From assembly GCF_000003605.2 (NCBI RefSeq), contig NW_003116460.1, positions 109,190-137,560 of the forward strand: 28,371 nt of DNA, written 5' to 3'. Position numbers and translations under genes: made by a program. Shown in pieces: positions 17,667-28,371 of the stretch. Position 1 is the stretch's first letter. Each line of letters opens with the position of its first letter. The notes beneath the pieces were generated by a model, which worked only from the letters and a program-made list of their open reading frames with translations, had not been told where the DNA came from and did no database searches. This DNA is from Saccoglossus kowalevskii. Its lineage: Eukaryota > Hemichordata > Enteropneusta > Harrimaniidae.

Positions 17667-17719
17667 CATTTCTTCTACCCCAGACCATTCGTCCGAATGG
17701 TCTGGGGTACATTTCTTCT
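17667..17719. repeat. Perfect 16-bp hairpin flanked by 10-bp direct repeats
   Basis: TACCCCAGACCATTCG (17676-17691) and CGAATGGTCTGGGGTA (17694-17709) are perfect reverse complements separated by TC. CATTTCTTCT occurs directly on each side (17667-17676 and 17710-17719). The layout of a palindrome between direct repeats looks like a tiny insertion with a target duplication. It codes for nothing. Confidence 0.85.
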
Positions 17720-17904
17720 TTTTACTTATTTGATATATCAAGATTCAAGGATTAACACAGAGAAAAAAATATGGGATATCCGTTCTCAGTTCAGCAAAAA
17801 TCGATCAATACAATACAGTGAAAATAACACGTTTTGTCTGTTTTAGAGCATTTTACTGTTGTTTCCTATGGCAAAGACGTATCTCAAAGTTTTGCTTAAC
17901 ATAT

Positions 17905-19402
17905 AGTTGTATTCGTATGCAGATTGTAACCACTACAGTTGTATTCGTATGCAGATTGTAAACCACTGCAGCTGTATTCGTATGCAGATTGTAAACCACT
18001 ACAGTTGTATTTATATGCAGATTGAAAACCACTACAGTTGTATTCATATGCAGATTGTAAACCACTGCAGTTGTATTCATATGCAGATTGTAAACCACTG
18101 CAGTTGTATTCATATGCAGATTGTAAACCACTAGTTATATTCATATGCAGATTGTAAACCACTACAGTTGTATTCATATGCAGATTGTAAACCACTGCAG
18201 TTGTATTCATATGCAGATTGTAAACCACTGCAGTTGTATTCATATGCAGATTGTAAACCACTGCAGTTGTATTCATATGCAGATTGTAAACCACTGCAGT
18301 TGTATTCATATGCAGATTGTAAACCACTACAGTTATATTCATATGCAGATTGTAAACCACTACAGTTATATTCATATGCAGATTGTAAACCACTGCAGTT
18401 GTATTCATATGCAGATTGTAAACCACTGCAGTTGTATTCATATGCAGATTGTAAACCACTACAGTTATATTCATATGCAGATTGTAAACCACTACAGTTA
18501 TATTCATATGCAGATTGTAAACCACTACAGTTGTATTCATATGCAGACTGTAAACCACTACGGTTGTATTCATATGCAGACTGTAAACCACTACGGTTGT
18601 ATTCATATGCAGACTGTAAACCACTACGGTTGTATTCATTTGTAGACCAGGAACCACTACAGCTGTGTACATATGCCGAGGATAAACCACTAGGGTTGTA
18701 TTCATATGCAGATTGTAAACCATTGCAGTTGTATTCATATGCAGATTGTAAACCACTACGGTTGTATTCATATGTAGATTATGAACCACTACGGTTGTAC
18801 TCATATGCAGATTGTAAACCAATTCGGTTGTATTCATATGTAGATTATGAACCACTACGGTCGTATTCATATGCAGAGTGTAAACCACTAGGTTGTACTC
18901 ATATGCAGTTTGTAAACCACTGCAGTTGTATTCATATGCAGATTGTAAACCACTGCAGTTGTTTTCATATGCAGATTATAAACTACTGCAGTTGTATTCA
19001 TGTGCACTGCAGTTGTATTCATATGCAGATTGTAAACCACTGCAGTTGTATTCATATGCAGATTGTAAACCACTAGGGTTGTATTCATATGCAGATTATG
19101 AACCACTACGGTTGTACTCGTATGCAGATTGTAAACCAATACGGTTGTATTCATATGTAGATTATGAAACACTACGATCGTATTCATATGCAGAATGTAA
19201 ACCACTAGGTTGTATTCATATGCAGATTGTAAACCACTACGATCGTATTCATATGCAGAATGTAAACCACTAGGTTGTATTCATATGCAGATTGTAAACC
19301 ACTGCGGTTGTATTCATATGCAGATTGTAAATCACTACAGTTGTATTCATATGCAGATTGTAAATCACTACAGTTGTATTCATATGCAGAAAACATATGC
19401 AG
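17905..19402. repeat. 33-bp minisatellite, about 45 units
   Basis: The unit TTGTATTCATATGCAGATTG plus TAAACCACTGCAG (33 bp) repeats with point variants (CTGCAG, CTACAG, CTACGG, TAGATTATGAACC) grouped in blocks. The left edge units carry TATTCGTATG instead of TATTCATATG. A multi-unit block around 18745-18900 recurs at about 19067-19225, a higher-order duplication. Some units are 32 bp and one, near 19003-19012, is truncated. Because 33 is divisible by three, long frames stay open on both strands (for example 17896-18888 minus), but frame-breaking unit lengths argue against coding. Confidence 0.95.
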
Positions 19403-20580
19403 GAGCTTTGCTGAATCAGGCATGTACATAAAAAAAAAACATGAAACTAAAGCTTCTGGGGAATAAAAAACCTTTTTATTTCCCTTTCTTGACCACTGCC
19501 ATGCACAGTTTGTTACACTTGTATTCTTAAGCAATGTAGAGATTGAACTTGAGTATAAAGCACATGTCTAATAGTTTAAATATTTCACAGACAACTTGTT
19601 TTCACTGGTTCACATGTTCAGCATATTTGCCATTCATTTTTATTGAAATGTCCAATGCTGGTGAAGGAACTTTTGAGCAATGTTAAACTATGGTATGGTG
19701 CAGATACCCATTTTGTGATAGTTATATTATGTAAAAGCATAGTTAATTGCCTGATGTACCTACATCTTGTACGACAATTGATAAGTTTAGAGTCCCCATA
19801 AACACGTTCATGGTTGCTAGGTTACCGAGTGCGATTACAACAGAAAGGTATCAATTTTAATTGGCGAGACTGATTGCTTCAGTTTTTCACAAGGCATATA
19901 CAGTACTTCTGTGTTCTCCCCAAACAAGTATGTACAAATACCAAGATGGTATAAATTATATTTTGACAAACTGCAATGTAGTGTATGAATGGAGAAAAAC
20001 ATGTTTTCCTTATTTTACAAACATTTCCTTAACGTTCAAGAGTAACATGGCTTGATGTCTACAATACAAAATCAAAATATTTGCCTGAAATTCCTATTCC
20101 TGCTGACCAGAAATGAAACAACATTGAGTCGACCTCCCTTCACATGGTAGCTAAAAGCAAGCAGATAATCCTGAACTCATCTGTTTGTGACACAAAACAG
20201 TATACAATAGTATGATTACAAAAATCTAACAAACAAATTAACCAATAACAATACAGTGTTTGGTTTTTTACTGTTCTTACATGCTAATGCACGTGTTTAC
20301 AAAATTAATAATCACGGCATCAGCAGTGAATTCTAGATCTATTGACCTTTTTGCATGTCGATTGCTACATTCAAACTCCATGCTATATTGATACAAGAAT
20401 GTATCTGGGTTTATAAATAGATTATTTCCAGTTTAGAATGATATCATCTACTGAGTGTCATTCGAACATCAATTTTGTATTACATTATCAAGCATCATAC
20501 AAGTCCAAGTTCATCAACGTTAAAGCATCCACAACGCTGTTGCTAACAAAGTACAAATAATATATAGACATGATGATCTT
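19403..20580 (-). other. Probable ERCC3 3' untranslated region and downstream flank
   Basis: After the ERCC3 stop codon (20583-20581) the minus strand runs through unique-looking AT-rich DNA up to the minisatellite. Minus-strand AATAAA hexamers occur at 19644-19639 and 19480-19475; either could end the transcript, giving a 3' UTR of roughly 0.9-1.1 kb. No exon of another gene was recognised. Confidence 0.45.
19639..19644 (-). terminator. Possible ERCC3 polyadenylation signal
   Basis: AATAAA on the minus strand is the first canonical hexamer I find downstream of the ERCC3 stop codon, about 940 nt away. Its use is not shown by the sequence. Confidence 0.3.
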
Positions 20581-27538
<6,958 letters not shown>

Positions 27539-28371
27539 CTACGGACAGTAAATGTATAAAGTAATCAATATAACACAATCTAGGCTTCTAAAGGAAAATA
27601 GTTGCAGCCACAGTTACTACATTGTTACTACTAATACTACATTGTTACTACTAATACTACATTGTTACTACTAATACTACATTGTTACTACTAATACTAC
27701 ATTATTACTTGACAAACTGAAAACATGTAATTAATGACCCCATTATTGTTCACATTCACTCATAAAATTGGAATAATTGGCTGTAACATTAAACCAAATG
27801 ATTTACTTTTCAATTAACCTTTCTGTGCATGATGAATCAATTGGTGTGGAGCCAATTAATAACCGTCATTCAGGTTTTTTCAGTCTGCTATACGCCATTG
27901 GTATAGTTTTAGTTAATACAACACAGCATGAAACGGAATTCATAGTTGTACCAGGGTGTCCTATTAACTATTATAGAAAACTTTATTTTCCATAAACACA
28001 CCAATGTATCCTGCCCCCAAAGCATGTTTTCTAACAAACAGCCGTCAATTTTAACATCTACTGGATAACATCTCATTGCATTTTAAAGTTTTGTACATTT
28101 TTAGACAGTCTTACTTTGCATTGTAATTCATGATTTTAAATAGTATATTATTTTGACTAGTGATAGATAGCAGGAATGCCTGTTTTCTGTTCTACTGATT
28201 ATACAGAATCCTTGTAGAATACTGTAAACTTGTGAACTACTAGTCTTTCTAGGAAAAATGTTTGCAAAAATCACTGACACTCATAGGACACATTGTCACT
28301 TCTACACAATTCACTGATTTTTACTCACTCACGAAATTTGCCAAAATATGTCTCATGAAATTAAAGCAATA
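27539..28371. other. ERCC3: ERCC3 intron running off the right edge
   Basis: The acceptor at 27539-27540 must be paired with an upstream exon expected to encode the residues ending in Gly before CSV. I found no such exon up to the window end, so it lies outside. The plus-strand frame at 27777-27995 has no recognisable features. Confidence 0.7.
27616..27709. repeat. 20-bp tandem repeat, about 4.5 units
   Basis: The unit ACTACATTGTTACTACTAAT repeats four times almost without change, and a fifth unit decays (ACATTATTACTT). The low divergence suggests recent expansion. It lies in an ERCC3 intron. Confidence 0.95.

Noticed and set aside
17896-18888. 330-codon minus-strand frame of repeated VVYNLHMNTT-type units as a repeat protein
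   Set aside because: Other frames on both strands are equally open because the 33-bp unit lacks stops in them. Units of 32 bp shift the frame within this very reading frame (its peptide repeat changes to SGLQSAYEYNC), so no single product is conserved.
18168-19076. 302-codon plus-strand frame of YSYADCKPLQL units
   Set aside because: It is the same minisatellite read on the other strand; it ends in frame-shifted, truncated units and has no start context or flanking exons.
17905-19402. CRISPR-like array
   Set aside because: Units are directly abutting with no unique spacers, and the DNA is eukaryotic with spliced genes.

Overview
This is animal genomic DNA. It is AT-rich, with long introns bounded by GT-AG splice sites, microsatellites, a 1.5 kb minisatellite, MITE-like and SINE-like elements, and two multi-exon genes, both on the minus strand. 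The domain content (a secreted EMI-EGF-VWD-C8-TIL protein and a strongly conserved TFIIH helicase) fits a bilaterian, most likely a marine invertebrate such as a deuterostome or lophotrochozoan. I cannot fix the phylum from the sequence alone. Nothing looks bacterial, and I see no rRNA or CRISPR array.

Positions 1-11843 (minus strand) hold the 5' part of a large secreted glycoprotein gene. I assembled 16 exons by matching splice sites, intron phases and protein motifs: a signal-peptide exon starting at 11843, an EMI-like domain over two exons, one EGF exon, then VWD1-C8-TIL and VWD2-C8-TIL followed directly by another TIL. About 920 residues are encoded and the gene runs off the left edge. 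Signal peptide, EMI and VWD/C8/TIL modules in this order resemble SCO-spondin; an EGF before the first VWD is also reminiscent of otogelins. All junctions agree in phase except EGF to VWD1, which is one base out.

Positions 11844-20580 are between the genes. They hold TTAA-flanked MITE-like elements (13140-13401, 13923-14055, 15632-15765; a fourth lies in an intron at 5977-6140), a tRNA-like sequence near 13600, an unassigned 151-residue plus-strand reading frame with one membrane segment (16017-16472), a dispersed repeat whose inverted partner lies about 15 kb away, a 34-bp hairpin flanked by 10-bp direct repeats (17667-17719), and a 33-bp minisatellite of about 45 units (17905-19402).

Positions 20581-27538 (minus strand) hold the last eight exons of ERCC3/XPB, the 3'-5' helicase/translocase subunit of TFIIH, from just before the DEVH box to the stop codon (about 377 residues). 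The 5' half of the gene lies beyond the right edge. Its introns carry two copies of a tRNA-derived SINE-like element (one in the last intron, one further upstream), a long TA microsatellite next to a C13 run, and a 301-bp tandem repeat. The two genes are in the same orientation, but nothing suggests a functional link between them.
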